Origin: Ophiostoma sp. CBS 140.51
Taxonomy: Eukaryota; Ascomycota; Sordariomycetes; Ophiostomatales; Ophiostomataceae
Assembly (NCBI GenBank): GCA_029298735.1
Contig: JANSLP010000159.1
Location: 1-64,000, forward strand
DNA: 64,000 nucleotides
Reading direction: 5' to 3'
The position numbers were made by a program, and so were the translations under genes. The notes below the pieces were generated by a model. The model searched no databases. It was not told where the DNA came from and was given only the letters and a program-made list of their open reading frames with translations. Every line of letters starts with the position of its first letter. Position 1 is the stretch's first letter. This document shows, in pieces, positions 12,027 to 23,100 of the stretch.

Positions 12027-12648
12027 CTCCGGCTCCGGCGGTTGGGGTGAGGTTGGCCAGGCCGCCAAGCAGGCCTACAGCGACTACGAGTCCAAGGGCA
12101 ACGTCGACTTCCAGCAGCTGGGTAACGTTGCCAAGGACGCCGCCTCTGCTTACAACTCGGAGTCCAACAAGTCTGACCTGACCGGCATTGGCAAGAACAT
12201 TGCCTCGGGCATGTTCGGTGGCAGCCACGGCAGCTCTAACAACAGCTCCAACAACAACTCGAGCAACAACAACTCGTCCAACAACAACTCGTCCAACAAC
12301 GACAACAACAACTCCAGCAGCTTCGGCGGCAACAACAACTCCAACTCCGACAGCTACGGCTCGAACAACAACGACAACAACCGCCGTGACAACAACAACA
12401 ACAACTCGGACAACTACGGTTCGTCCAACAACAACAACAACAACAACAACAACAACTCCGATAGCTACGGCAGCAACAACAACTCCGACAGCTACGGCAG
12501 CAACAACAACTCCGACAGCTACGGCAGCAACAACAACTCCGACAGCTACGGCAGCAACAACAACTCCGATAGCTACGGCAGCAACAACAACAACAACAAC
12601 AACAACGACAGCTACGGCGGCAACAACAACAACAACAACAACTACTAA
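11896..12648 (+). CDS. Asn/Ser/Gly-rich low-complexity protein, 250 aa
   Basis: I do not recognise the function. The N-terminal ~20 residues (MDFSKISSMAESAISDFSNK) could form an amphipathic helix. After an Asn run there is a second ordered-looking segment at about residues 51-115 (GGWGEVGQAAKQAYSDYESK, then DFQQLGNVAKDAASAYNSES and LTGIGKNIASGMFGG). The remaining half is Asn/Ser/Tyr/Gly low complexity with five copies of a nine-residue unit SDSYGSNNN. There is no signal peptide, membrane segment or Cys. Asn runs with regularly spaced Tyr and Gly resemble prion-like or condensate-forming domains; that is inference. The TATA element, CT-rich leader and uniform use of AAC for Asn suggest high expression. 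A stress- or development-related cytosolic protein is possible but unproven. Confidence 0.8.
12457..12591 (+). repeat. 27-bp coding minisatellite, 5 copies
   Basis: Five head-to-tail 27-bp units begin at 12457, 12484, 12511, 12538 and 12565. Each encodes Ser-Asp-Ser-Tyr-Gly-Ser-Asn-Asn-Asn. The first and last units use GAT for Asp and the three middle units use GAC, which suggests expansion of an internal unit. AAC-triplet runs flank the array. Copy number probably varies among strains. Confidence 0.95.
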
Positions 12649-14896
12649 GCATCTCACTCCGAGAATAGTAGTGTGACGCGTTGTGGAAGAATTAAAAGAA
12701 ATATACCTTCTGTTTTGAAAGAGAGTGAACACTCTTTCTATTTTATGAATATGATTAGCCTAGCTTGAAAGCGTGAGATGAAATAAATTCAAACAAATTC
12801 AAACAACGCCAAACAATAATAAATGTCGATTGCGAATCAATATATGGGTGATAAGGGTGCGATGAGTTACGCCGGGCTCATAGGGAAATCAAACATGGTG
12901 AATAAACGTCGTAAGAGCTTGACAAATATCCTCATACAGCCGGATGAATGCTTGATCTGTCCTTTTCAACAAAACCAAGACGACAAATATCTCAACTACA
13001 ACTATATGTCATGCAAATGACGAGCTTTACGCCCGATGATGAGAGTCAAAATACAAACGTCACGCTTGACACGTCCTTGTAATTTCGTATTTTGCCCGGC
13101 TTGCCGATAACCTCCTACCGAGGTCACCGGTCCGAGGACGGCATCAGCTCGCTGCTGAAGGCGACAAGCCTGTCAGCATGGGGCAATTTATTATGTAGCG
13201 AAGTGAGTAACGCACTTTTAAGAAATGCTTTTTTTTCTCCCTCTTGAGTTTCTATTACTGTTCCATCAAATCAAGTCCAAGAAAAAAAGCTCGTTTGTAC
13301 CATTGTGCCCATTTTCTTTTATTTTGCTTGTTATTTAATTTCAAGATGAGTTGTTTTATCAATACAAAATAACACCATATAGCAAATAAAAGGTACACTG
13401 TTCGAATGGAAAAAAAAAAGAAACATCAATCCTAGTACCGGCAGAAACTAGAAGAATAAAATGAATAATAAAGCTTGATACAGCATACCATATGCAAGGC
13501 TACCGGATCGTACATCATTGCCCACTCTGACGGCCGACTACCGACAGCCTCGAGGACACTTCGCCAATGAAACGAGATATCTCGACCCATTGTCCCGGGA
13601 CTTACAATGAATTGTCAAAACAATTGTTAAAGAAAAGGGACAACCTGTTCTCTTCGGCGAGGCTGAGCATCTCGGAAATTTCATCATCCTTTTTTGAACA
13701 TGCCGACGCCTCTTTCCCCTCACTTTACCATTGTTTCTTTAGCAACGATCATTCAAACTAAACAAGAAAATGACTCGATTCTCGATTGCCCAAGAAACAA
13801 TGAGTCAATCCGAGCATCCAATTTCGAGTATCTGGAACAATTGATGATGAAATACGACCTAGTGGGTTTAAGATTGCCGTTTGGCATGGGCAGAAGAAGG
13901 CGCAGCAGCTCACATGGCCAACCACTGAAAGACAACGGTGTCCTTTTTGCACCAAAATCGCCAATGATGAAATTAGTTACTAGCAAAAAAGTGTCTTGAA
14001 CAAGGCTATGATGTGACGGAAAGGGATGTCGATGCAATTAAAAGTTTTTGGAGAATTCTCCGAGCAACGGAGCCGTTATTTTCGAGGCTATTCCTGAAAC
14101 ATGGCTCCATGACGGCCCGCGATGCAGCAGGAGCTGTGCACTGCCGTGATGATCCCATGTTTTGTTTTGAAACGAAATGAAATATAAAAGGGAAACAATG
14201 AAAAAGCTCGGGCGGAAAAGAGCTTGCCCGCTGTAAGCTTGTGATAGGACCCCACTGTAATAAGACGCAACCACTTATGTGTTCTTTCCACAGGCCAAAA
14301 ATAGGGCTCCATAGGCCGATAAGATAAGACTCTTTTGCGCAAACAGACCTGAGCATTCCAATTCCCCACGTGGCGGGGTAAGTCAGCGCCCCTATTTTCG
14401 CTTTCGTACGGCGTAGTAATGCTGCATTACGTCGGAGTAGAGAGAGTGAAAGAGGGGACGAGAGGGGAATGCGCGATCAGTGTGTTGGACACAGTGTTGC
14501 TCTTGCCTTGTCCATTGACTTTTTTGACCATTTCCGCCCCGTTTCCTTCTTTCCTTTCTTGGGTGGTATTTTCGAATTCTCCCTGATCTGCGAAGCTGTC
14601 CCGATCCAGAAAGAACACCTCCCTGACCGCTCCTTCTTGACCTTTTCGTCAATTTTGTCAACACTTGCCTTCTTTTACTCTGTTGCAGCTTCCAACACTT
14701 TCGTTCTTGCCTCCTCTCCACTTTCTATATAAAGGGGCCCAAGACAGCTCCCCTCTTTTTCTCTGCGTTTTCGCTCGACTCCTCTTTTCTCGATTGACCG
14801 CATCTCTGCACCCAATTGACAACCGCATCCTTTCTTTTCACTCTTACCTTCACTTTTACCTTCCACCACCACCAATTCACACCACAAACCGCCACA
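12649..14896. other. 2.2-kb AT-rich intergenic region with a GC-rich island
   Basis: There is no supported gene. A GC-rich patch at about 13090-13190 stands out from AT-rich surroundings and holds a direct repeat CCGAGG (13118-13123 and 13132-13137) around TCACCGGT. One ACTAGCAAAA copy is at 13979-13988. The last ~200 bp form the phosphomannomutase promoter and CT-rich leader. Confidence 0.55.
14726..14734 (+). promoter_or_regulatory. TATA box of the phosphomannomutase gene
   Basis: TATATAAAG lies about 165 nt before the ATG at 14897 and is followed by a CT-rich leader. It is the clearest TATA box in the window and fits a highly expressed housekeeping gene. Confidence 0.65.
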
Positions 14897-15770
14897 ATGC
14901 CTGATGCCAGCAGCTACCCCCCGCTCGCCGAGCGCCCCATCAAGAACACCGTCGTTCTCTTCGATGTTGACGGCACCCTGACCCCGGCGCGTCTGGTGAG
15001 TCTCCAGTGTAGTACCACTTTGGCCACAAACTTGCCTTTACTGACTGTATGCACCCCTCCAGCACGCCTCTCCCGAGATGCTCGACATCCTCCACCGCCT
15101 CCGTGAAAAGGTCGCCATTGGCTTCGTCGGCGGCAGCGATCTCGCCAAGCAGCAGGAGCAGCTCAGCACTCCCGACGTCCCCGTCACCGACCTGTTCGAT
15201 TTCTGTTTCTCGGAGAACGGCCTGACCGCCTTCAAGTCCGGCAAGAGCCTGCCCTCCAACAGCTTCATCAAGTGGTTCGGCGAGGACCGCTACAAGGAGT
15301 TTGTCAAGTTTGTGCTGCACTACGTTGCCGACCTCGACATCCCCGTCAAGCGTGGTACCTTTGTTGAGTTCCGCAACGGCATGGTCAACATCAGCCCCGT
15401 CGGCCGTAACGCCACGACCGAGGAGCGTCTGGCATTCGAGGCCTACGACAAGGAGGCCGGTGTGCGCAAGGCCTTTGTGGCGGCCCTGCGCGAGAAATTT
15501 GGCCACCACGGCCTGACCTTCTCGATTGGCGGCCAGATTTCGTTTGATGTCTTCCCCACGGGCTGGGACAAGACGTACTGCCTGCGGCACCTGGAGGAGG
15601 ACGCCAAGAAGCCCGGCGGCATTGAGTACACCACTGTGCACTTCTTTGGCGACAAGACGTTTGAGGGCGGCAACGACTACGAGATCTACACCGACTCGCG
15701 CACGACGGGCCACTCTGTCACCAAGCCCGAGGACACCATGGCTGAGCTCAAGAAGCTGTTTGACCTGTAA
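14897..15770 (+). CDS. SEC53: phosphomannomutase, eukaryotic PMM/Sec53 type, 268 aa
   Basis: The enzyme converts mannose-6-phosphate to mannose-1-phosphate in the cytosol, feeding GDP-mannose for N- and O-glycosylation, GPI anchors and cell-wall mannan. There are two exons, 14897..14995 and 15063..15770, with a 67-nt intron (donor GTGAGT, branch ACTGAC, acceptor CAG). The HAD nucleophile motif [12 protein letters not shown] ends exon 1 (residues 22-33). Later family motifs are [49 protein letters not shown] and [18 protein letters not shown]. Length matches the eukaryotic family (about 250-270). It converges on the PhoD-like gene, only about 350 bp apart. Confidence 0.96.
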
Positions 15771-16122
15771 AGGGGGACCGACAAGTGGCTTGATATGGCT
15801 TGGCGATTATACCAAAAATGTAGCGAGCGGAAAGAAGAACGGATATGGAAAACAAAATAGACCTTCTATTTAATGTGAAAGATATTTATATATAGCTCAA
15901 CAAACGACAAGGGCGCGACAAGCAATCTTGACAAAAGCACACACAAATTTGAACTTGAAAGATATCATTGAAAAAGAAATAATACAAAAAAAAGCAATCA
16001 GAACAAAAAGAGGAACATGAGAACGTGAAAATGAAACGAGACATAGCCAAACAAAAGCATTAAAAAATCACACCCAACAATCCAAAAAAAATAAAATAAA
16101 CACTTCAACCATCTCCTGCCAC
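15771..16122. other. convergent 3' region between phosphomannomutase and PhoD-like gene
   Basis: This 352-bp A-rich stretch is shared by the 3' UTRs of two converging genes. I see no gene. On the plus strand it is rich in A-tracts and AATAAA-like words, as expected for fungal polyadenylation regions. Confidence 0.6.
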
Positions 16123-19100
16123 TTAGTGACCAAACTCGAGGTGCGGCACAATGACCGGACCGTACTTGGTAGGTGCACTGAAGCTGCCACCATCGCCCTG
16201 TACGACATAATCCACTGCCAAGCTCAGCTTGCTGAGGCCCTGCTGTCCATTGACGATGCTGGCGGCGTAGGTCGTGCCAGCAATGGCCTCAGGGTCGAAG
16301 GCGACGACCGCTAGGTAGTTGCGGCGGTTCATCAGCTTCTTGTACTCGCGCGGTTGGCCCGACGCGTCGACCTGGAAGATCTCCATCATATCCTCCTTGG
16401 TGTCCGACACCTCATTGTTCGACATGTGCCCGTTGAGCGGCACATACAGCAGCTTGTTGTTGTGTAGCATCTTGAGCAGGTAGTTGCTCGAGGGGGCACC
16501 TACCACCGGCGATGTGATTAGCTGGTACATGGTCTTGTGGTCCGATGGGTGTGACGGGTCGTGCACCAGACCAGCACCACTGCAGTGCACGTCGCCCGAC
16601 AAGAAAGTCATGCGGATGCCCTTTTGCTGCGCGATCCCCTGCAGGGTGCGGATCAGGTACGTGCGCTCCAGGTCCTTGGACTCATGTGTCCAAAGGTCGC
16701 GCAGCTCCTCTGTGATGCCGATATCGCCAAAATTGTTGAGGTAGTTGCCCATCAGACCAGACTTGCCAATGGCCTTCTTGACAGACGAGAAACCCTGCTG
16801 TACAACCTCCTTGCCGCCCACGACACCTGCCACTGAGCTCGTCACCTTGCCGAGCAGGTTGTACGTCGTATTGACGGCTTTCTTACCCGTCTGCAAGGTG
16901 TTGGCCAGTGTCTCGACCGTCTCCATGCGCGGGTAGACGATGGGTACCGAGATCATCCAGATACAATGCTGCACACTGGGTGGTAGCAAGGCCACCTTGG
17001 GGAACAGACCCTGGTACGTGGGACCCGCCAGCACACGTGTCTGAGTACGCTCGGAGCGACAGTCCGGACCGACGACGACCATGGCCGGTCCCAGGTACTT
17101 GACAAAGTGCCAGCCGGCACCCGTAATGGTGAACAGATCCTGGTCCGTGTGCACATTGCGCAGAATCTCAATGGTCGTATGGTGCTGGAACAGCAGGTAC
17201 ATTTCGATGGCGATGCGGCCAATGTTCTTGAAGATGGCTGTCTGTTGCATGTAGGCCGGGTATGAGCCGAAACCGTCAAAGATGTCGTGGTCGTTCACCT
17301 GCAGCACGTGCGGGATCTGCGCAAACGCCTCACGCAGGAAAGGCTGATCAAAGTGCGACGTGTAGTAGTGGAAGTACGCGTGCGTCGTATCCTCCTCGTG
17401 GCGTGCTGTCCATTGCACGTTCTTGCGGTTCTCACGACCCGAGATGGCCAGCCACTGCTGTAGGAGGGGCACTTCACGCCATAAGCGATCAGCATAGATC
17501 TGGTCACCCAGGCCCAGCTGCACGTGGAAACCGCCGCACTCAACGTTCTTCTGCAGCACATCCTTCCACATAAAGTCGACACCACCCAGCTTGTTGCGGT
17601 CGGCCTGAGACGTCAGAGGCGAGAAGTCGTTGCCGGAGTGGGCGAGGAAGCGCCACCCTTGTTCGTGGCGACCGGCGACAACAAACTCGTAACGCGTGCA
17701 GCCAAGGTGCGACGTCACGGCGTATGTCCAGCGCTCGGTGCCGTGCTCACTCATTTGCAGATCAATGTCGTACTTGTAGAAGCTCCATCGCTGGTGTGTG
17801 TATATGGTGTAGGGCATGAGCTGCCGAGGGTTCGGCGACAGGTCGACACTCTGGTGGATATGAATGGTCGGCGGCTGAGGCCCGTCCGTCACAATCATGA
17901 TGCTACCAAGCCAGATGCCTTTCTCGACATCCATGTTCATGTAACGCAGGTAGGGACCAAAGTACACACCGTTTGTAGGCGCGATCTTGTACATGTCGAC
18001 ACCTGCACTAGGCGGCGGACCCATGAAACCTGTTGCCGTGGAGTTGGCCATGCTGGTGATGCTCTCAGCATATCCGGGCGTGGGCGGGTACATGGGCGAG
18101 GCCATGGATTGTTTCATGAACGGCGAGGCCAATGGGTTGCCGTAGGTGGACGTGGCCGGCGAGAGTGGCGTAGGATCATGGTTGAGGGGTGTCGGGCCCT
18201 TGGGGAACTCCCACTGAGTAGCCTGTGTAGCCAGGTGGATATAGTAGTACTGGCCGGAGTTCTGGTCCAGATGCGAAATCCATCCCTCTGGCAGCGGTGG
18301 TGGCTCGGCCGGGCTTTGCACAGACAGGGAGTGTGACAAAGGAGGCTTTCCGCCGTTGGACATAACGCTCTCTGGCCGCTGGTCATTGGCAAAGGCAGGG
18401 TGGTTGGCGTTGATACTTACGGGAGAGGCCAGCGGGTTGCTGGCGGCAGCACTATAGGCAGACGCCTTCTCGTTGCCGTAAGGTTGGTTCGGAATAGCTG
18501 CTGCAGCTGTAGTCGATTGCTGCTGTGACTGCTGGGGTTGCGCAGGATGGTTTACTGTAGCAAAACCCGAAGCAGCTGTGGCAGCAGCTACAGCAGCAGC
18601 GGCCGAGCTGGACGCGGCTGCGGGTGGTTGAGAATAGCCCGAGAGTGCAGGATGCTGGCCGGGATTCTGTTGAGCTGGCTGGGCCTGAGCCGGAGCCTGA
18701 GCCTGACCCGAGGCAGGAACATTGGCCGCTGCGCCCTGCTGCTGCTTCTCCTTGGGGTAGCCTGAAGCCGCACCGCTGGGGGTGTAGGCAGGAGGTGGTG
18801 TGGATGCCTGCATGCGTTGGAAGTCTTGCTCCAAAACGCTGACCTGGAGACCGGAACTGGCCGGCTGGGTGCTGGCCGCAGACGGTGCGGTAGAGGCAGC
18901 CGGTGTAGGAGGTGAAACAGCTGTAGCTGTGGCACCAGCAGCGCCTGCGAAGGCCGGGTGCATGGGAAACTGCTGCTGTGCGCTCGCAGATGCAGCACTA
19001 GGAGGCGATGGGCTTTGGACTGGGTTGATACCCTGGTAGACCGTAGGCGGGCCATGAGGCTGATTGTCGGGCTGCTCAGTCGGTGTCCAAGGGCGTGGTG

Positions 19101-20160
19101 CCGCAGCTGGCTGTTGAGCAGGCGGGGGTGGGCTACCATACTGTGCCAAGCGCTGTGCTGCTGCCGCACTCGGGGCCTGGAAGCTGTTGAGGGTTGCCGT
19201 GCCGGAGATGCCGGCGGCCGCATAGCGAGCCTCGATGTCACTGCCGGGAATGCTGCCGGGCTCCACGATAGGCGTCTCTGGCGGCGGAGGGGATCCGCGG
19301 CTTGCCCGAGTTGTTGATGTGGATGCCGTTGAAGCAAAGCGGTTCATGCCGCCACTGTGTCCACCACTGGGCGAGTCACTGAGCTGGACGGGCTTGAGAG
19401 TGTCAGAGTCGGCACGTGCCGGTCGGTAGGGGTTGACATGGGTCGGAGGCGCAGTGCTGGCTGAAACTCCCGCACCGCCGGACGAAGACGAGGTGGTCGA
19501 AGAGGCAGTAGAGCCCACAGGGGGAGGGTGGTAATAGGACTTGGGCGGATAGCTGGCGACAGCTGGCTTTTGTTGCTGTTGTGCTGGCCGCTGCTGTGCG
19601 GGCTGCGTAATGGGCTTGGCGAAGAAGTCATCGTTGTCGGTCGGGCTCGAGGGCGAGAGCGACGTGGGGATGTTGCCTCGCCGCTCGGCCAGGCCAGGCT
19701 TCTTACCGCTAACTGGGCTCATGCCCAGCCGCGGGGACGTGTCATTGTAGCTGCTACCGGTGATGTTTGTGTTGATCTGTGGCCGCTCATCAGGGTATGG
19801 AGGGCGGGGCTTGTTGACTGTGGATGCTGCCGGTGGGATGATTTGGTCATCGTCGACCGGGTATGGGAGAGGGTTAGCGGAGCTGGATGCGCCAGGTGGT
19901 AGAGGAAACGACGGCCGCGAGGCGGCTGGCGCACCAGCTGCGTTATTCGCGCCAGTCGAAGTAGTGGCCCCCGGCGGCGGTGGGTATCTGAAACGCTCCG
20001 ACCCGGAGTAGTCGCCGCTACCAGCACTAGTAGCGGAGTACGGGTTCGGACTCTGTGGCTTGAAAATTCGTAACGGCTCGACGGTTGGGCTGTCGCAGTC
20101 GTCTGAAGGCCGGCTCAAAAAGAGCTCGGCATCAGGAACGCCGCGCGATCGTTCGGCCAT
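16123..20160 (-). CDS. WW domain plus PhoD-like phosphatase protein, 1345 aa
   Basis: The N-terminal ~600 residues are disordered and rich in Pro, Ala, Ser and Gln. A WW domain follows at about residues 620-655 (LPEGWISHLDQNSGQYYYIH, then TQWEFPKG). The C-terminal half is a PhoD-like metallophosphatase region: GLGDQIYADRLW near 887, QVNDHDIFDGFGSYP near 960 and LSGDVHCSGAGLVHDPSH near 1190, the metal-binding Asp/His motifs of the family. The substrate is unknown; PhoD relatives are phosphomonoesterases or phosphodiesterases. The WW domain implies binding of a Pro-rich partner or self-binding to the Pro-rich N-terminus. The frame is open upstream to a GTG at 20313, but the first ATG is at 20160, which I chose. 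There is no intron and no signal peptide, so the protein is probably cytosolic or cortical. Confidence 0.88.
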   Translation of the reverse strand: MAERSRGVPDAELFLSRPSDDCDSPTVEPLRIFKPQSPNPYSATSAGSGDYSGSERFRYPPPPGATTSTGANNAAGAPAASRPSFPLPPGASSSANPLPYPVDDDQIIPPAASTVNKPRPPYPDERPQINTNITGSSYNDTSPRLGMSPVSGKKPGLAERRGNIPTSLSPSSPTDNDDFFAKPITQPAQQRPAQQQQKPAVASYPPKSYYHPPPVGSTASSTTSSSSGGAGVSASTAPPTHVNPYRPARADSDTLKPVQLSDSPSGGHSGGMNRFASTASTSTTRASRGSPPPPETPIVEPGSIPGSDIEARYAAAGISGTATLNSFQAPSAAAAQRLAQYGSPPPPAQQPAAAPRPWTPTEQPDNQPHGPPTVYQGINPVQSPSPPSAASASAQQQFPMHPAFAGAAGATATAVSPPTPAASTAPSAASTQPASSGLQVSVLEQDFQRMQASTPPPAYTPSGAASGYPKEKQQQGAAANVPASGQAQAPAQAQPAQQNPGQHPALSGYSQPPAAASSSAAAAVAAATAASGFATVNHPAQPQQSQQQSTTAAAAIPNQPYGNEKASAYSAAASNPLASPVSINANHPAFANDQRPESVMSNGGKPPLSHSLSVQSPAEPPPLPEGWISHLDQNSGQYYYIHLATQATQWEFPKGPTPLNHDPTPLSPATSTYGNPLASPFMKQSMASPMYPPTPGYAESITSMANSTATGFMGPPPSAGVDMYKIAPTNGVYFGPYLRYMNMDVEKGIWLGSIMIVTDGPQPPTIHIHQSVDLSPNPRQLMPYTIYTHQRWSFYKYDIDLQMSEHGTERWTYAVTSHLGCTRYEFVVAGRHEQGWRFLAHSGNDFSPLTSQADRNKLGGVDFMWKDVLQKNVECGGFHVQLGLGDQIYADRLWREVPLLQQWLAISGRENRKNVQWTARHEEDTTHAYFHYYTSHFDQPFLREAFAQIPHVLQVNDHDIFDGFGSYPAYMQQTAIFKNIGRIAIEMYLLFQHHTTIEILRNVHTDQDLFTITGAGWHFVKYLGPAMVVVGPDCRSERTQTRVLAGPTYQGLFPKVALLPPSVQHCIWMISVPIVYPRMETVETLANTLQTGKKAVNTTYNLLGKVTSSVAGVVGGKEVVQQGFSSVKKAIGKSGLMGNYLNNFGDIGITEELRDLWTHESKDLERTYLIRTLQGIAQQKGIRMTFLSGDVHCSGAGLVHDPSHPSDHKTMYQLITSPVVGAPSSNYLLKMLHNNKLLYVPLNGHMSNNEVSDTKEDMMEIFQVDASGQPREYKKLMNRRNYLAVVAFDPEAIAGTTYAASIVNGQQGLSKLSLAVDYVVQGDGGSFSAPTKYGPVIVPHLEFGH

Positions 20161-23100
20161 AGTGGGAGGACGTGGGATGTGGGGGTTTGGAGGGGCAGAG
20201 TGTGCACGCTTTGCCCGTTTGTATTTTTCTGACTCTTCGATGTCTCCTTTACTTCCCTTGAGAATGAGGTTGCAAGTTTTGTTGTGTTTGTTGAACTTTG
20301 CGTAACTGCTCACTGTTGGGCGTTGGAGGGGAAGGACGTGGAGGGGACGAGGAGGGCGCGCAAGCTCGTACCAAGCTGACAGTGGGTCGTTGTCGAGTAG
20401 TAAAAGCTAGGCCCAGTTGTGAAACATAGATGGGCGACGTTGTAAAACGAGGAAAATCAAAACACGAGATGTATAAGATCGCGAAAGATTAAGAAAGAAG
20501 CTGAAGAAACAAAACGAGGCTCGAGATGAGATGCAAAAAACAGGCAAAAAAAGAAAAGAGAAGCAGAAAGCAGAAACGCCAAAAAGCTGGACGCGGTGTG
20601 ATCGAAATGCGGCCAGATGGGCGGCCAGGTAATGCCTGCGAAGGAGCTGGGATGGAAAGGAGGGGGGCGGAAAGGGAAGGGGGGGAAGTGAGTGGCACGT
20701 TGATGGAGAAAACACGAAGGGACAGCTTCAACCGCAAGTCAGGGGGGCTCGAGGGCTCGGCCGTCCACTAGGCACGTTTAGCGGCGGCAGCAGATGGAGA
20801 AACAACTGAGAAGGCAGAAGGAAAATACCGTTTTCTGATGTTGATTTCCTGGAAAGTTCACTGCAGCCGCCCAGCTTTCGTACGACAGCAGGCATATGAC
20901 GATGCAATATGGGGCATTATGGAGCCTTTTGTGATGATAGCGCCAGACGAAGAGGCCACCCGCGATCGAGTTCTTGCCTTCTGCTGCCATTTTCTGCCCT
21001 TTCCTGCCTTCTTGCACCCGTCTTTCCCGCTGTGCACAATGTCATCCATCATCCATGCTTGGCGGCAGACCTGGTGCGGCGGTTGCTGATTGGCTGTTTG
21101 AGCTGGGCGCTTAAGAGGGAAACGAAATGGATGGCACCACAGCAGTGGAGGGAACATGAGGGCGCCCAGAGCCACAGCAAAAATGAGTGCCGGGGTTTGC
21201 CTTGCCTTGGCCTGTCCAGTCTTTTGTCGTTCTGGTGGGCTCCGGCTGTAGCGTGGGCGCTTGCGCGAGTGGAAAAGTCCAGGCAATGTGCATTGGGCCG
21301 TGATTGGGCTATTCCTGGTTGTCTGTTGTTGGAGTCGTGAGATTGAGATACTATCCATGCCGACGAACGAGGACAAGAAATCCCATATATTCACTTCCTT
21401 TTTCGTTTCTCTTTGATTTCCATTTCCCTATCGAGTCTCCCGTTGCCGTTGCCGCTTGGGAGGGGCCGCATAGACGTCCGTGCTAGTGAGCCATGCAATT
21501 TCCTCCACAGTGACACGACTGAAAAGAGAAAAGATGCCTATTTTTGGCGCCCATGTCCATCAACGCCGATCTTATGAGAAAATGCGCTCAATGTGCTTTG
21601 AGGTGCTCTGTGGAAGCTACCCCATCTGAATTTTCTTTTGGGGTAGCAATGGTTTGCAATACAAACTATGCATTTGGTTCTTGCGAGAGGCATTCGGCGG
21701 CAATCATGTTGATAATTGTGTTCCCGTGTTGTGTCGCTTTTCGTTTTATTCCACGAAAGAACTGGGCCGTGCCCAGCTTCTTGTTCAGTTATGGTCACAC
21801 AAGACCAAAAGACAATGGCACTCGGCCGAGCCACGACAACTCCATGCTGTCAAAGCCTGCGCGCATTGGGGGCCGTTTTATGGCCGATGTGGCCGCTCTG
21901 CAGGCCCATCGTCCGGCCTGTGGCGCACTTTGACGCGCATAGGCTGGGACGACATGGGAATTGCCGTGCCTGGATGTTAGGGCCTGAATGTAGGATGGTG
22001 GCCGGACCAAGACGCCGATTAACGGTCTTCCATTTTTCGGCCGATAGTAACAGAGCTTTCACTTTTCCGAAGAAAGGAACTTGCCGTCTTTGTTGTTGAC
22101 GCTTCAACGAGGCTGTTTTGATTAGCTTTTTGCATCAAGTAAAGGCCTTCTTGTCAGACTCATGGGTCGCGGCGAGCAGCTTTCGGACAGCGCCGGTGGC
22201 CTACCTCTGTAAGTGGTCTGGCCGGGGCCCAGTGCTGCAGAACGGGGCCCAATGGTCGACCACACGGGCTGCAAAAAAAATCAGCATGTAAGTGAGGGTG
22301 GCTCAAAATTTCAACATCGACATTGGAGAATTGAAGTGCAGGGGTTTGAAAAGTAGTAAATGATTTACAATGAGGAGGAGAAAGAAGATGCATTCAGAAT
22401 TACCCCTTTTTGCATGTTTACGTCTGCTAAATGTAGAAGGCGCACGTGGTGCTTCCTTCCCTTTGTGTTTTCACAACGGATGACTGAGCAGACCCCGCAT
22501 CGGGCAACCGCAACTCACCACAACTCAGCGTCTTACAACAGGCAGGAGCAATGCTCAGTACAACAGTGAACACTGATCTTGATACTTTATTTTGCCCGTA
22601 TATAATGATTGCCTTGGGAAGGACCGACCGGCATGTTCTCTCCGCACTTTGTGCTGTCGCCAAGCCGACAGTGTGGCGACAGCGAAGGCGAAAATTTGGT
22701 GTCTACAGCGTTTAATGCATGAGGATGCAACTCTTTCGATGTCTGGACGACATCGGCTGCAGAAAAAGAGAGGAAAAACAGAAGAAAAAGGCCGTGCATG
22801 TCTCAGTCGTTGTAGGAATCTTCCGTTTATGCAGCCTCGTTGAAAGGAGCCACTCTGAATGGTGGAGCCAAGTATTGAGAAAAGTTTTCCAGATCTGTCA
22901 AGGCTGGGGATGAGTGTAGTAGTGAGGTAGTCTACTCTTGTTCGCATGCTCGCGTGCACTGGGCGCTCTGAGGACCGGCAGGATGCGCTGCCTAGTCTTC
23001 GGATGACGCCGTGCAACAGAAATGGCGAGTCGAGGTAGCGGGAAGACTGTGCAAATAGCAATTTGAGCTAAAGGCAATGTCAAACGAGGGGAAGGGCCAA

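Noticed and set aside
11839..12732. 297-codon valine-rich open frame antisense to the Asn-rich gene
   Set aside because: It is the mirror of AAC repeats (GTT on the other strand), so it is open only because the sense repeat lacks stops.
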